Below are positions 47,010 through 55,922 of a stretch of 64,000 nt of DNA, piece after piece; position 1 is the stretch's first letter; each line of letters starts with the position of its first letter. Below the pieces are notes generated by a model. That model was not told the DNA's origin. It was given only the letters and a program-made list of their open reading frames with translations, and made no database searches. A program made the translations under genes and the position numbers. This stretch comes from Streptomyces sp. MNU76 (GTDB taxonomy: Bacteria; Actinomycetota; Actinomycetes; Streptomycetales; Streptomycetaceae): contig NZ_JAJKLK010000010.1 of the NCBI RefSeq assembly GCF_020982545.1, forward strand, positions 124,001 to 188,000, read 5' to 3'.

Positions 47010-47822
47010 GTGGCGCAGGACTCGTTACGTCCGGAGACGGACTCGACGACCATGATCGACACGTCGGTGCCGCACTCGGCCCGGATCTGGAACTACTGGC
47101 TGGGCGGCAAGGACAACTACCCGGTCGACCACGCGGCGGGCGACGCCTTCCGCGCGGTGTTCCCCGGCATCACCGATCTCGCCCGCGACTCGCGGGCGTT
47201 CCTCGGCCGGGCGGTCACCTTCCTCGCCGGCGAGGCGGGGATACGTCAGTTCCTGGACATCGGCACCGGGCTGCCGACTGCGGACAACACGCACGAGATC
47301 GCGCAGCGGACCGCCCCGGACGCGCGGGTCGTCTACGTGGACAACGACCCGCTGGTGCTGACGCACGCGCGGGCGCTCCTCACCAGCACGCCCGAGGGGG
47401 CGACCGACTACGTCGACTCCGATCTGCACGCCCCCGAGACCGTGTTGCGGGAGGCCGCGAAGACGCTCGATCTCTCCCGGCCGGTCGGGCTGACGATGAT
47501 GCAGGTCAGCGGACACATAGCCGACTACACCGAGGCACGTGCCGTCGTCGGCGCCCTGATGGACGCGCTGCCGCCCGGGAGTTGGTTCGCGTTCAACGAC
47601 AGCGTGGACACGCACGAGGCGAACGCCGAGGCCACCCGCCGCTACAACGAGAGCGGCGCGGTTCCCTACTTCCTGCGGAGCCCAGCCGAACTGGCCGGTT
47701 TCTTCGACGGGTTGGAGCTGCTGGCACCGGGGGTCGTCCCGCTCAACGACTGGCGCCCCGGCCCCGCGACCCCGGTCCACGGCGAGGTCATCGCACTGGG
47801 CGGGGTCGCGCGCAAGCCGTGA
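47010..47822 (+). CDS. SAM-dependent methyltransferase, DUF574 family
   Basis: 270 residues, a family greatly expanded in Streptomyces. Signature motifs: SARIWNYWLGGKDNYPVDHA, FLDIGTGLPTADNTHEIAQR (SAM-binding loop), ARVVYVDNDPLVLTHARALL. Substrate unknown. GTG 47010 follows GAGGAGG. It is unrelated to the flanking acyl-CoA genes by strand and type, and ends just before a Pro/Thr/Ala-repeat-like tract. Confidence 0.9.
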   Translation: MAQDSLRPETDSTTMIDTSVPHSARIWNYWLGGKDNYPVDHAAGDAFRAVFPGITDLARDSRAFLGRAVTFLAGEAGIRQFLDIGTGLPTADNTHEIAQRTAPDARVVYVDNDPLVLTHARALLTSTPEGATDYVDSDLHAPETVLREAAKTLDLSRPVGLTMMQVSGHIADYTEARAVVGALMDALPPGSWFAFNDSVDTHEANAEATRRYNESGAVPYFLRSPAELAGFFDGLELLAPGVVPLNDWRPGPATPVHGEVIALGGVARKP

Positions 47823-47938
47823 CGGGACCTCGATGCCGACGCCGACGCCCGTGGCGGCGCCAAGACGCCGGTGCCTCGACATCGCAGCCGATACCGGCGC
47901 CGGCGCCGATGATGCCGATGCCGATGCCGTCCGGGGTC

Positions 47939-49534
47939 TCAGACGGCCTTCTCCCGGCCCTCCCAGTACGGCTCCCGCAACCGCCGTTTGTAGAGCTTGC
48001 CGTTGGGGTCGCGGGGCATCGCCTCGGTGAAGTCGACGCTCCTCGGGCGCTTGTATCCGGCCAGACGGCGGGCGCAGTGGGCCAGGATCTCCTCGGCCAG
48101 GACCGGCCCCGGTGTGAACCCGGGGGCCGGTTCGACCACGGCCTTGACCTCCTCGCCCCAGTCGTCGTGCGGGATGCCGAAGGCGGCGGCGTCGGCGACG
48201 GCGGGATGGGTGAGCAGGGCGGACTCGATCTCGGCGGGGTAGATGTTGACGCCGCCGGAGATGATCAGGTCGATCTTGCGGTCCCGGAGGAAGAGATAGC
48301 CGTCCTCGTCGAGAACACCGAGGTCGCCGACGGTGAAGAAGTCACCGATGCGGTTCTTCCGCGTCTTGCCCTCGTCCTTGTGGTACGAGAAGCCGCCGGT
48401 GCTCATCTTCATGTAGACGGTGCCGAGTTCACCGGGCGGCAGCCGGTTGCCGTCGTCGTCGAAGACCGCGAGCTCGCTGATGGGCCAGGCCTTGCCGACC
48501 GTGCCGGGTTTCTTCAGCCAGTCCTCGGCGGTGGCGAAGGCACCGCCGCCCTCGCTGGCCGCGTAGTACTCCTCGACGCACTCGCCCCACCACTCGATCA
48601 TGGCCCGCTTCACATGGTCCGGGCAGGGCGCGGCCCCGTGGATGGCGTGCCGCATGGACGACACGTCGTAGCGGGCGCGCACCTCCTCCGGGAGCGCGAG
48701 GAGCCGGTGGAACTGGGTCGGCACCATGTGGGTGTGCGTGCAGCGGTGGGCGTCGATGGCGCGGAGCATCCCCTCGGGCGTCCATTTGTCCATCAGCACC
48801 AGACGGTGTCCGATGTGCAGGGACGCGCCGGCGAACTGCAGGACGGCCGTGTGGTAGAGCGGCGAGCAGACCAGGTGGACGTTGTCGTCGAACGGCCGGA
48901 TGCCGAAGATGCCGAGGAAGCCGCCGAGGTAGGACTCCTCGGGGAGTTTGCCGGGCAGCGGGCGGCGGATGCCCCGGGGGCGCCCGGTGGTGCCCGAGGT
49001 GTAGTTCATGACCCAACCGAGGGTGCGTTGCGCCGGCGCCGACTCGGGCTGCCCGTCCGGGAGTTCCGCGTACGGCCGGAAGCCCTCGACCGTGCCGACC
49101 GCGTACCGTCGGTTCTCGGGGAGCTTCGCCTCGTCGGCGGCGTTCCGGGCCGCTTCGGCGAACCGCTCGTGCGCGATGAGCACCTTGGCGCCGGAGTCGG
49201 AGACGATCCACGCGATCTCGGGGCCCACGAGGTGGTGGTTGACGGGCACGAGGTAGAAGCCGGCCTGGGTGGCGGCCAGGTAGGCGACGAGGAACTCGAC
49301 GCCGTTGGGCAGGACGACCGCGAAGGCGTCGCCGCGTTCCAGTCCGGCCGCGCGCAGTCCGTGGACCAGCCGGTTGGTCTCGGCGCGCAGCCGTCCGGCG
49401 GTCCACTCCTCCCCGTCGGGCGCGACGAGCACCGTACGGTCGGGGTCCGCGGTGGCCTGGGCCCAGAAACCCTGGGGAGGCCGGCTTCGCGGGGCTTGGC
49501 CCTGGGAGGCTTGCCCCTGGGAGGCCTGGCTCAC
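47939..49534 (-). CDS. Acyl-CoA synthetase (FadD-type)
   Basis: ANL-superfamily ligase, 531 residues. The N-terminus has a short repeat (ASQGQASQGQA). Motifs: MNYTSGTTGRPRGIRRPLPG, where Arg replaces the usual Lys of the PKG element; EYYAASEGGGAFATAEDW; GDLGVLDEDGYLFLRDRKID; and the catalytic Lys region PRDPNGKLYKRRL. Acid-to-CoA activation; substrate unknown. GTG 49534 overlaps the nitronate-monooxygenase stop by four bases, so the two genes are translationally coupled and should share the 50699 operator. Confidence 0.88.
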   Translation of the reverse strand: MSQASQGQASQGQAPRSRPPQGFWAQATADPDRTVLVAPDGEEWTAGRLRAETNRLVHGLRAAGLERGDAFAVVLPNGVEFLVAYLAATQAGFYLVPVNHHLVGPEIAWIVSDSGAKVLIAHERFAEAARNAADEAKLPENRRYAVGTVEGFRPYAELPDGQPESAPAQRTLGWVMNYTSGTTGRPRGIRRPLPGKLPEESYLGGFLGIFGIRPFDDNVHLVCSPLYHTAVLQFAGASLHIGHRLVLMDKWTPEGMLRAIDAHRCTHTHMVPTQFHRLLALPEEVRARYDVSSMRHAIHGAAPCPDHVKRAMIEWWGECVEEYYAASEGGGAFATAEDWLKKPGTVGKAWPISELAVFDDDGNRLPPGELGTVYMKMSTGGFSYHKDEGKTRKNRIGDFFTVGDLGVLDEDGYLFLRDRKIDLIISGGVNIYPAEIESALLTHPAVADAAAFGIPHDDWGEEVKAVVEPAPGFTPGPVLAEEILAHCARRLAGYKRPRSVDFTEAMPRDPNGKLYKRRLREPYWEGREKAV

Positions 49535-50655
49535 TGTCCCTCGCTCCTTTCGGCGATCCTTCCGGCGATCCGGTTGATGCGGTCCACGGCCTTCTCGAAG
49601 CCCCGGGTGAGGTCGTCGAAGACAGCCTGGACGCTGCGCTCGCTGTTCATCCGGCCGACGATCTGCCCGACCGGGGTGCCGAGCAGCGGCTCCACCTCGT
49701 ACTTCTGGATGCGGGACACCGCCTCGGCGACGAGCAGGCCCTGCAGGGGCATGGGGAGGGTGCCGGGTCCACTGGGGTCGTCCCAGGCGTCGGTCCATTC
49801 GGTACGCAGCTGGCGGGCGGGTTTCCCGGTGAGGGCACGGGAGCGGACGGTGTCCCCGGAACCCGCGGCGAGCAACTTCTCGATCAGCCGGGGCGAGGGC
49901 AGTTCGGCCTCGGTCGTGGTCAGCCAGAGCGAGCCGAGCCAGACGCCCTGGGCACCCAGCGCGAGGGCGGCGGCCACCTGCTGTCCGCTGCCGATGCCTC
50001 CGGCGGCCAGCACCGGCAACGGGGCGACGGCGTCGACGACTTCGGGGGTCAGCACCATGGAGGCGATCTCGCCGGTGTGGCCGCCGGCCTCGTAGCCCTG
50101 GGCCACGACGATGTCGATACCGGCGTCCGCGTGCTTGCGTGCGTGGCGGGCACTTCCGGCGAGCGCGGCGACGAGGATCCCCCGCTCGTGGGCGCGGTCG
50201 ACGACGTCGGCGGGCGGGGAACCGAGGGCGTTGGCGAGCAGCTTGATCGGGTAGTCGAAGGCGACGTCGAGCTGGCTGCGGGCGACCTGTTCCATCCAGC
50301 CGGTGATGCGCCAGCCGGAGGCCTCCCCCTCTGCGAGTTCGGGGACGCCGTACTGGGCGAGGGTGTCCTTGACGAACTGCCGGTGCGACTCGGGGATCAT
50401 CGCCTCGATGTCGGCCTCCGTCACGCCCTCGACCTTCTTGGCCGGCATCACGACGTCCAGGCCGTAGGGCATGCCGTCGACATGGGCCTCGATCCAGTCG
50501 AGGTCGCGTTTGAGGTCGTCGGGGGCCGTGTAGCGGACCGCGCCGAGCACCCCGAAGCCGCCGGCCCGGCTGATGGCGGCCGCGACCGCGGGGAACGGGG
50601 TGAAGCCGAAGACGGCGTACTGGACTCCGAGGGTGTTGCTCAGCTCCGTCTGCAT
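49531..50655 (-). CDS. Nitronate monooxygenase/FMN-dependent oxidoreductase
   Basis: TIM-barrel FMN enzyme, 374 residues, related to 2-nitropropane dioxygenase and to enoyl-ACP reductase FabK. Motifs: AISRAGGFGVLGAVRY, the FMN and catalytic-His region VAQGYEAGGHTGEI, and phosphate-binding AAGGIGSGQQVAAALALGAQ. In Mycobacterium and Rhodococcus such genes occur beside steroid or fatty-acid catabolic genes, which fits the coupling to an acyl-CoA synthetase. ATG 50655 has no close ribosome site; the nearest GGAGG is 20 bases upstream. Confidence 0.88.
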   Translation of the reverse strand: MQTELSNTLGVQYAVFGFTPFPAVAAAISRAGGFGVLGAVRYTAPDDLKRDLDWIEAHVDGMPYGLDVVMPAKKVEGVTEADIEAMIPESHRQFVKDTLAQYGVPELAEGEASGWRITGWMEQVARSQLDVAFDYPIKLLANALGSPPADVVDRAHERGILVAALAGSARHARKHADAGIDIVVAQGYEAGGHTGEIASMVLTPEVVDAVAPLPVLAAGGIGSGQQVAAALALGAQGVWLGSLWLTTTEAELPSPRLIEKLLAAGSGDTVRSRALTGKPARQLRTEWTDAWDDPSGPGTLPMPLQGLLVAEAVSRIQKYEVEPLLGTPVGQIVGRMNSERSVQAVFDDLTRGFEKAVDRINRIAGRIAERSEGQ

Positions 50656-50698
50656 GGTGCGCAGGATGCCGTAGTCCTCCGGACGAGGGAAGGGGTTT

Positions 50699-50715
50699 TC
50701 TGATGCCTCGTCAGA
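50699..50715. promoter_or_regulatory. TetR-type palindromic operator, copy 2
   Basis: TCTGA-TGCCTCG-TCAGA lies 44 bases upstream of the nitronate monooxygenase start. The bases around it (GGGTTT before, TTT after) match those around copy 1 at 42428, so both are likely bound by the same regulator. Confidence 0.72.
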
Positions 50716-50827
50716 TTTGGCGTGCGGGGTGGGTGGGGCTGGGCGCCTAGGGGTGCCTCGGAAGGTTGGGGGCGGGTGCGGGTGGGTGGGGGCTGGGCGC
50801 GCAGTTCCCCGCGCCCCTTCAGGGCAC

Positions 50828-50859
50828 GGCCCTGCTGATCGCGGGCAATCAGCAGGGCC
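50828..50859 (-). terminator. Hairpin terminator
   Basis: Perfect 12-bp stem GGCCCTGCTGAT (50828-50839) with ATCAGCAGGGCC (50848-50859), eight-base loop. It lies downstream of the FAD oxidoreductase gene read on the minus strand. Confidence 0.85.
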
Positions 50860-50979
50860 TCTCCCCCGTGAACGGCCCCCGTTGCCGCTCGTGGGGTTGA
50901 TTTCAGCGCGCGGTGCATTGTCTGGCAGGGGGGTTCGGGCGTCCGGACAACGGGCGGGCCGCCGGGAGTTGTTCCTGTC

Positions 50980-52578
50980 TCACTCCCCCAGGACGGCCAT
51001 CGCCGCGTTGTGGCCGGGGACTCCGCTCACTCCGCCGCCGCGTACCGCGCCCGCGCCGCACAGCAGGACGTTGGCGTGGCGGGTCTCCACGCCCCAGCGG
51101 CCGGTGCCCTCCTGGGCGTAGGGCCAGGCGAGGTCGCCGTGGAAGATGTTGCCGCCCGGGAGGCCCAGGTCGCGTTCCAGGTCGAGGGGGGTCCTGGCCT
51201 CGATGCAGGGACGGCCGTCGGCGTCGGTGGCCAGGCAGTCCGCGAGGGGCTCGGCGAGGTGGGCGTCCAGCTGGGCGAGGGTCGACTCGAGGAGTTCCTC
51301 GCGTACGCCGTCGTTGTCGGCCTCGAACAGCCGCGCTGGTGTGTGCAGGCCGAACAGGGTGAGCGTCTGGTAACCCTGCTCGATGAGGTCCGGGCCGAGG
51401 ATGGTCGGATCGGTGAGGGAGTGGCAGTAGATCTCGGAGGGCGGGGCCTCGGGCAACGCGCCGGAGGCGGCCTGGGCGTGGGCGGCCGCCAGTTGGCCGT
51501 ACCCCTCGGCGACGTGGAAGGTCCCGGCGAAGGCCTCGTGCGGATCGACGGACTCGTCCCGGAGCCCGGGGAGCCGCTTGAGCAGCATGTTCACCTTGAG
51601 CTGGGCGCCCTCGGCCGGAGCGGGCGGTTCGTCGCCGGTCAGGGCGGCCAGCTCCTGCGGCGAGGCGTTCACCAGGACGTGCCGGGCGGCGACCGTGCCC
51701 TCCGTGTCGGCGGTCCGGTAGGTGATCTCGGCGGACCGTCCGTCCGTGGCGATGTGCCGGACCTCGTGGCCCGTGGCGATCACGGCACCGGCGTCGCGCG
51801 CCGCCCTGGCCAGCGCGTCCGTGAGAGCACCCATGCCGCCGACGGGCACGTCCCAGGCGCCCGTGCCGCCACCGATCACGTGGTAGAGGAAGCAGCGGTT
51901 CTGGCGCAGCGAGGGGTCGTGGGCGTCCGCGAAGGTGCCGATGAGCGCGTCGGTGAGGACGACACCGCGTACGAGGTCGTCCGTGAACGTCGACTCGACG
52001 GCGGCGCCGATCGGTTCCTCGAAGAGCGTCCGCCACGCCTCCGCGTCGTCGACGCGTCGGCGCAGTTCGTCGCGGGTGGGGAGGGGCTCCGTGAGCGTGG
52101 GGAACACCCGTTCGGCGACTCGGCCCGTCATCCCGTAGAACCGCTGCCAGGCCTCGTACTCGCGGCCCGAACCGGTCAGCCGACCGAAGGCCTCGCGGGT
52201 GCGGTGCTCGCCACCGCCGACGAGCAGACCTGTCGGCCGGCCGTCGCGTTCGACGGGGGTGTACGAGGAGATCGTGCGGCCGCGGACCCGGAAGTCGAGG
52301 TCCAGGTCCCGCACGATCTTCCGGGGCAGCAGGCTGACCAGGTAGGAGTACCGCGAAAGCCGGGCGTCGACACCGGCGAAGGGGCGCGTCGAGACGGCGG
52401 CTCCGCCGGTGTGGTCCAGCCGCTCCAGCACGAGGACGGACCGGCCCGCGCGCGCGAGGTACGCGGCGGCGACCAGACCGTTGTGACCGCCTCCGACGAT
52501 CACGGCGTCGTAGGAGTCGTGCGACCGGGGCCCGCTCGGGCGTGCGGGGCGTGCTGAGGGTGCGGGGGTGGCAGACAT
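50980..52578 (-). CDS. Phytoene-dehydrogenase-related FAD oxidoreductase
   Basis: 532 residues, CrtI/amine-oxidase superfamily. N-terminal dinucleotide-binding motif DAVIVGGGHNGLVAAAYLAR and LERLDHTGGAAVST, and the C-terminal FAD motif CGAGAVRGGGVSGVPGHNAA. It belongs to the uncharacterised pyridine-nucleotide-disulfide/phytoene-desaturase-like group, not to the CrtI enzymes of carotenoid clusters; the substrate is unknown and no crt gene is nearby. ATG 52578 chosen; GTG 52593 is an alternative. Confidence 0.85.
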   Translation of the reverse strand: MSATPAPSARPARPSGPRSHDSYDAVIVGGGHNGLVAAAYLARAGRSVLVLERLDHTGGAAVSTRPFAGVDARLSRYSYLVSLLPRKIVRDLDLDFRVRGRTISSYTPVERDGRPTGLLVGGGEHRTREAFGRLTGSGREYEAWQRFYGMTGRVAERVFPTLTEPLPTRDELRRRVDDAEAWRTLFEEPIGAAVESTFTDDLVRGVVLTDALIGTFADAHDPSLRQNRCFLYHVIGGGTGAWDVPVGGMGALTDALARAARDAGAVIATGHEVRHIATDGRSAEITYRTADTEGTVAARHVLVNASPQELAALTGDEPPAPAEGAQLKVNMLLKRLPGLRDESVDPHEAFAGTFHVAEGYGQLAAAHAQAASGALPEAPPSEIYCHSLTDPTILGPDLIEQGYQTLTLFGLHTPARLFEADNDGVREELLESTLAQLDAHLAEPLADCLATDADGRPCIEARTPLDLERDLGLPGGNIFHGDLAWPYAQEGTGRWGVETRHANVLLCGAGAVRGGGVSGVPGHNAAMAVLGE

Positions 52579-52632
52579 GGCTCTTGGTAACACGCGCCGA
52601 TCGGGGTCGGCCAGGGGAACGGGTCAGGCGGA

Positions 52633-54018
52633 TCAACGGCGTGCGGCGGGGACCAGCCCGGTGGGCGGGCTCAGCCGTGGGCGGGGCCGCCGTCGGCGTA
52701 ATTCCGCGACGCGTCGGTACAGCTCGACCGCCTCCTGGCCGCGACCGAGCTGCTCCAGGCAGTGCGCCTCGTCGTTGCGGCTGGCGAGGGCGTCGGGATG
52801 GTCGGGGCCGAGGACGCGCTCGCGGGCGTCGGCGACCCGACGGTACTCGGTGAGGGCGTCGCCCCAGCGGCCGAGCCAGCCGAGGCCGACGGCGACCTCG
52901 CGGCGGCTGACGAGGGTGTCGGGGTGGTCCGGTCCGAGGACGCGCTCGCGCAGGGCGCACACGTCACGGGACTCGGCGAGGGCCTCCTCCCAGCGGCCGA
53001 GCCGACCGAGGTTGACGCCGAGGCCGTGGCGGGCGCGGAGCGTCTCGGTGTGGGCGGGGCCATGGACGCGGGTGCGGTCGTCGACGAGGGCACGGTAGAG
53101 GCCGAGCGCGTCGGCGCTGCGGCCGAGCCTGCCGAGACTGATGCCGACCTCGTGGCGGGCGGCCAGCGTGTCGGGGTGGTCGGGGCCGAGGGCCTGGGCC
53201 CGGGAGTCGGCGACCTCCTGGTAGGTCCGCAGTGCCTCGGGCCAGCGGCCCAACTGGCCGAGGGCGTAGGCGACCTCGTACCGGGTGACGAGGGTGTCGG
53301 GGTGGTTGGCGCCGAGCACCCGGGCGCGGACGGCGGCCACGTCGTCCGCCATGCGGTACGAGTCCTCCAGACGGCCGAGCCTGCTGAGGTTGAAGGCCAG
53401 GTTGTGGCGGCAGCGCAGGGTGTCCGGGTGGTCGGGGCCGACCAGGCGCTCGCGGACGGCGAGGACCGAGGTGTAGGCCTGGTGAGCTTCCAGGTGACGG
53501 CCCAACTGGCCCAGCACGTAGGCCATTTCCTGCCGGGCGGCGATGGTCTCGGGGTGCTCGGGGCCGAGGACGTGCTCGCGGGCTCGGGCCACGTGGGCGA
53601 ACTCGCGCAGCGCGTCGGCGGGGCGTCCGGTGCGGCTGAGGGTGAAGCCGACCTCGTAGCGGCTGGAGAGCGTGTCGGGGTGGTCGGGGCCGAGGGCGTG
53701 CTCGCGTTCGGCGGCGACCGCGCGGTGCACCTCACCGGCCTCCGTCCAGCGGCCGAGGCGGCCGAGGCTCAGGCCCGCGTTGTGCCGGCCGGCCAGGGTG
53801 GTGATCAACTCCGGTGGTGGGGCGGGACGTTCCTCCTGTGCGGGTGTTCGACGCGCCCTGGCGGGCGTGGGCGATCCAGTCCCCGGTGAGCCCTGCGGAG
53901 GGGTCCGGCGGGGCAGGCCCGGTCCGGCTCCGGCGGCTTGTGGCCGGTGGTCATGCCCCGGGTCCAGGAGGGCAGCCGGGGTTCGCGCCGACGGTCGGCC
54001 GGGCGGTTCCGGGGCCAC
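52633..54018 (-). CDS. Tetratricopeptide-repeat part of a Ser/Thr kinase
   Basis: Read alone from GTG 54018, 461 residues: a Pro-rich linker (about 1-75) and then about eight TPR units of the PDTL type (e.g. GPDHPDTLSSRYEVGFTLSR, GANHPDTLVTRYEVAYALGQ). These are Kinesin-light-chain-like repeats that usually bind partner proteins. The frame has no proper ribosome site and begins in the middle of the kinase frame; a missing G in the run at 54018-54021 (minus strand GTGGGGTGG) would fuse it in frame to the kinase domain, giving one kinase-TPR protein of about 770 residues. Confidence 0.75.
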   Translation of the reverse strand: MAPEPPGRPSARTPAALLDPGHDHRPQAAGAGPGLPRRTPPQGSPGTGSPTPARARRTPAQEERPAPPPELITTLAGRHNAGLSLGRLGRWTEAGEVHRAVAAEREHALGPDHPDTLSSRYEVGFTLSRTGRPADALREFAHVARAREHVLGPEHPETIAARQEMAYVLGQLGRHLEAHQAYTSVLAVRERLVGPDHPDTLRCRHNLAFNLSRLGRLEDSYRMADDVAAVRARVLGANHPDTLVTRYEVAYALGQLGRWPEALRTYQEVADSRAQALGPDHPDTLAARHEVGISLGRLGRSADALGLYRALVDDRTRVHGPAHTETLRARHGLGVNLGRLGRWEEALAESRDVCALRERVLGPDHPDTLVSRREVAVGLGWLGRWGDALTEYRRVADARERVLGPDHPDALASRNDEAHCLEQLGRGQEAVELYRRVAELRRRRPRPRLSPPTGLVPAARR

Positions 54019-54947
54019 CCCACCGGGAACGGCTTCGGGAGAGACCGGGGCGGGGCGACGAACGGGACGCGGGCGCGGGCCGGTGGCGGGGTCGTCGCCG
54101 CACGCCCCTCGTCTACCCTGCGGCCCAGTTCACGGGCGTCGTGGGGGCGTTGGTCCGGCTCCTTGGCGAGCAGGTCGAGGATGATCCGGTCGAGGTACTC
54201 GGGCACCTCGTCGCGGTGGCTGCGCGGGGGTGTCGGCGCGGTGTCGCGGTGGCCCATGAGCACCGCCCAGGCGTCGTCGAGGTCGAACGGCGGCACACCG
54301 GTGACGATCTCGTAGAGCACGCAGCCGAACGAGTAGAGGTCACTGCGCCGGTCGACCTGAGCACCGATGATCTGCTCGGGCGACATGTAGTGCGGGGTGC
54401 CCATCGCGATGCCGGTGCCGGTGAGGCGGGAGGTGAAGGTGACATCACGGCCCAGGCGCGCTATGCCGAAGTCGCAGATCTTCACGGTGCCGTCGGTGAG
54501 CAGCATGATGTTGGCGGGTTTCAGGTCGCGGTGCACGATGCCCTGGAGGTGGGTGTAGGCGAGGGCGGAGGCCACCTGGTCGGCGATCTCGACGACCGCG
54601 GGGACGGCCAGCGGATGGTGCCTGTTGTCCTCCAGGAGCTGGCTGAGGTTGCGGCCCTCCAGCAACTCCATGACGAGGAACAGCACTCCGTCGGACTCGC
54701 CGAAGTCGTGGACGACGGTCACGCCCCGGTGCTGGAGGGCCGCTGCGACGCGTGCCTCGCGCCGGAAGCGTTCCCGCAGGATCTGGGTGAAGGACTGGTC
54801 GGGCTGGGCGTCGAGGGGTTTGAGGCACTTGACCGCGACCTGCCGCCCCAGTGACTCGTCCCTCGCCCGCCAGACCTCGCCCATTCCCCCGCGCCCGATC
54901 AGATCGAGCAGCCGGTACCGGCCCTGGATCAGCCTGGTGTCCCCCAT
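53805..54947 (-). CDS. Ser/Thr protein kinase domain (N-terminal part of kinase-TPR protein)
   Basis: Hanks-type kinase, about 265 residues: G-loop GRGGMGEVWRARD, ATP-lysine VAVKCLKPL, catalytic loop IVHRDLKPANIMLL, CDFGIARLG and the activation end GTPHYMSPEQII. No transmembrane helix follows, so it is a soluble kinase. After FVAPPRSLPKPFPVGW this frame reads unusual Arg/Pro-rich sequence and stops at 53,805, while the matching linker continues in the TPR frame; the two are best seen as one gene with a frameshift. ATG 54947 has no strong ribosome site. Confidence 0.82.
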   Translation of the reverse strand: MGDTRLIQGRYRLLDLIGRGGMGEVWRARDESLGRQVAVKCLKPLDAQPDQSFTQILRERFRREARVAAALQHRGVTVVHDFGESDGVLFLVMELLEGRNLSQLLEDNRHHPLAVPAVVEIADQVASALAYTHLQGIVHRDLKPANIMLLTDGTVKICDFGIARLGRDVTFTSRLTGTGIAMGTPHYMSPEQIIGAQVDRRSDLYSFGCVLYEIVTGVPPFDLDDAWAVLMGHRDTAPTPPRSHRDEVPEYLDRIILDLLAKEPDQRPHDARELGRRVDEGRAATTPPPARARVPFVAPPRSLPKPFPVGWPRNRPADRRREPRLPSWTRGMTTGHKPPEPDRACPAGPLRRAHRGLDRPRPPGRVEHPHRRNVPPHHRS

Positions 54948-55009
54948 CGCCGACGATCGCCCCGTATCCGAACGGACCCGCCCTCCCCTGGCCGGTCCAG
55001 TATGGCGGC

Positions 55010-55313
55010 CTATCTGCCCACTTTGTACGGTGCGGGGCGCGAGCCGGGGCCGAGCCGTGACATGGCGCGCAGGATGTGCTTGGGCGGGAGTTGCCAGCGC
55101 AGACATGCGGGAACACAGCGCAGGAAGGTTCCGGTGAGCCGCAGGCGACGGGTGACCACGGCGGGTGCGGGGCCGGGTCGGCCGTACAACTCGTGGGCGT
55201 ACGGCGGCAGGGAGGCGTACGCCAGGTTCGCCACGCGCCGCCACAGTGCCTCACGTGCCGGTACGAGCAACGGGTGGGTGGGCGGCCGCCGCAGGAAGTC
55301 GTTGGGATCGGTC
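55010..55313 (-). pseudogene. C-terminal remnant of a DUF2236 (MpaB-like) oxygenase gene
   Basis: About 100 residues in one frame (DPNDFLRRPPTHPLLVPARE, then a stretch with LPPYAHELYGRPGPAPAVVT and WQLPPKHILRAM, ending PAPYKVGR) match the C-terminus of DUF2236/MpaB-type heme proteins. The N-terminal two thirds, including the catalytic residues, are absent: the frame is cut at the repeat that starts at 55,314. No start codon or ribosome site. Confidence 0.72.
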
Positions 55314-55398
55314 CTGACCTGCGCTGATGCCAACTGGGTTCTGCGACTGGAAGACGGAATCAGACAGACACCTGGCCTTCCGGTACACCGCAGGTCAG
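55314..55398. repeat. Inverted-repeat element, copy A
   Basis: 85-base element bounded by perfect 10-bp inverted ends CTGACCTGCG and CGCAGGTCAG. The left side continues CTGATGCCAACT and the right side GGTACACC. The same parts occur at 59,105-59,184. No coding capacity, so it looks like a MITE or a transposon end. Confidence 0.68.
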
Positions 55399-55922
55399 GG
55401 AGCGTTCCGTCGAGAGCACGAGGCCGGCTTCCCACAGCGGGCGGAGATCCCGCGCGCCTTCGGCGGCGATCAGACCCCGTAGCTCCGCGCACGAGAGTCC
55501 CGGTCAGGTACGGCCCGTCAGGATCATGATCATCGCGTATACGGGGCGTCCTGGGCAATCACAGCGCGTGCAGAAATGAAGCCTGGCACTGCCGATTGGG
55601 TCTGCAAATCACCGCCCCTCTCAATGACGCGAGCACAATCCGACGGTCTCCCTCCCGCCGCCCGGCGAGCGGGAGTTGGCGACAGTGACGACTGCGCTTG
55701 CCCGGGACCTCTCACCGGGGAACGAGTTCATCGTGAACGGCCCGCCACGGGCCGTGGAGGCGTTTGAGCCCCACGACTCCCCTGCAGCGGAGCTGAGAAC
55801 CGCGAGCGGCCCGCCGTACCGGTGTTCCTGGTGCGGCGGGCCGTTCCTTGTTCGAATGACCGAACCTGGGTCGGCCTCACTCGAGGAGAACCCGGAAGGG
55901 GTTCAGACCCCGGGAGCGGGGG
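55399..55922. other. Intergenic stretch with a hairpin
   Basis: 524 bases with no convincing gene. A hairpin, CGGCCCGCCG (55807-55816) with CGGCGGGCCG (55834-55843), may terminate the GDSL gene that ends at 55,923 on the minus strand. Confidence 0.5.

Larger units (their letters stand above)
50656..50979. other. Intergenic region with operator, dispersed repeat and terminator
   Basis: No gene seen. In order: the operator (50699-50715), the dispersed intergenic motif (50791-50818) and a hairpin terminator (50828-50859). Confidence 0.7.

Noticed and set aside
46994..50095. Open frame of about 1,030 codons on the plus strand over the third acyl-CoA synthetase and nitronate monooxygenase genes
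   Set aside because: A shadow frame: Gly/Arg/Val-rich with no domain, while the minus strand carries complete enzyme motifs.
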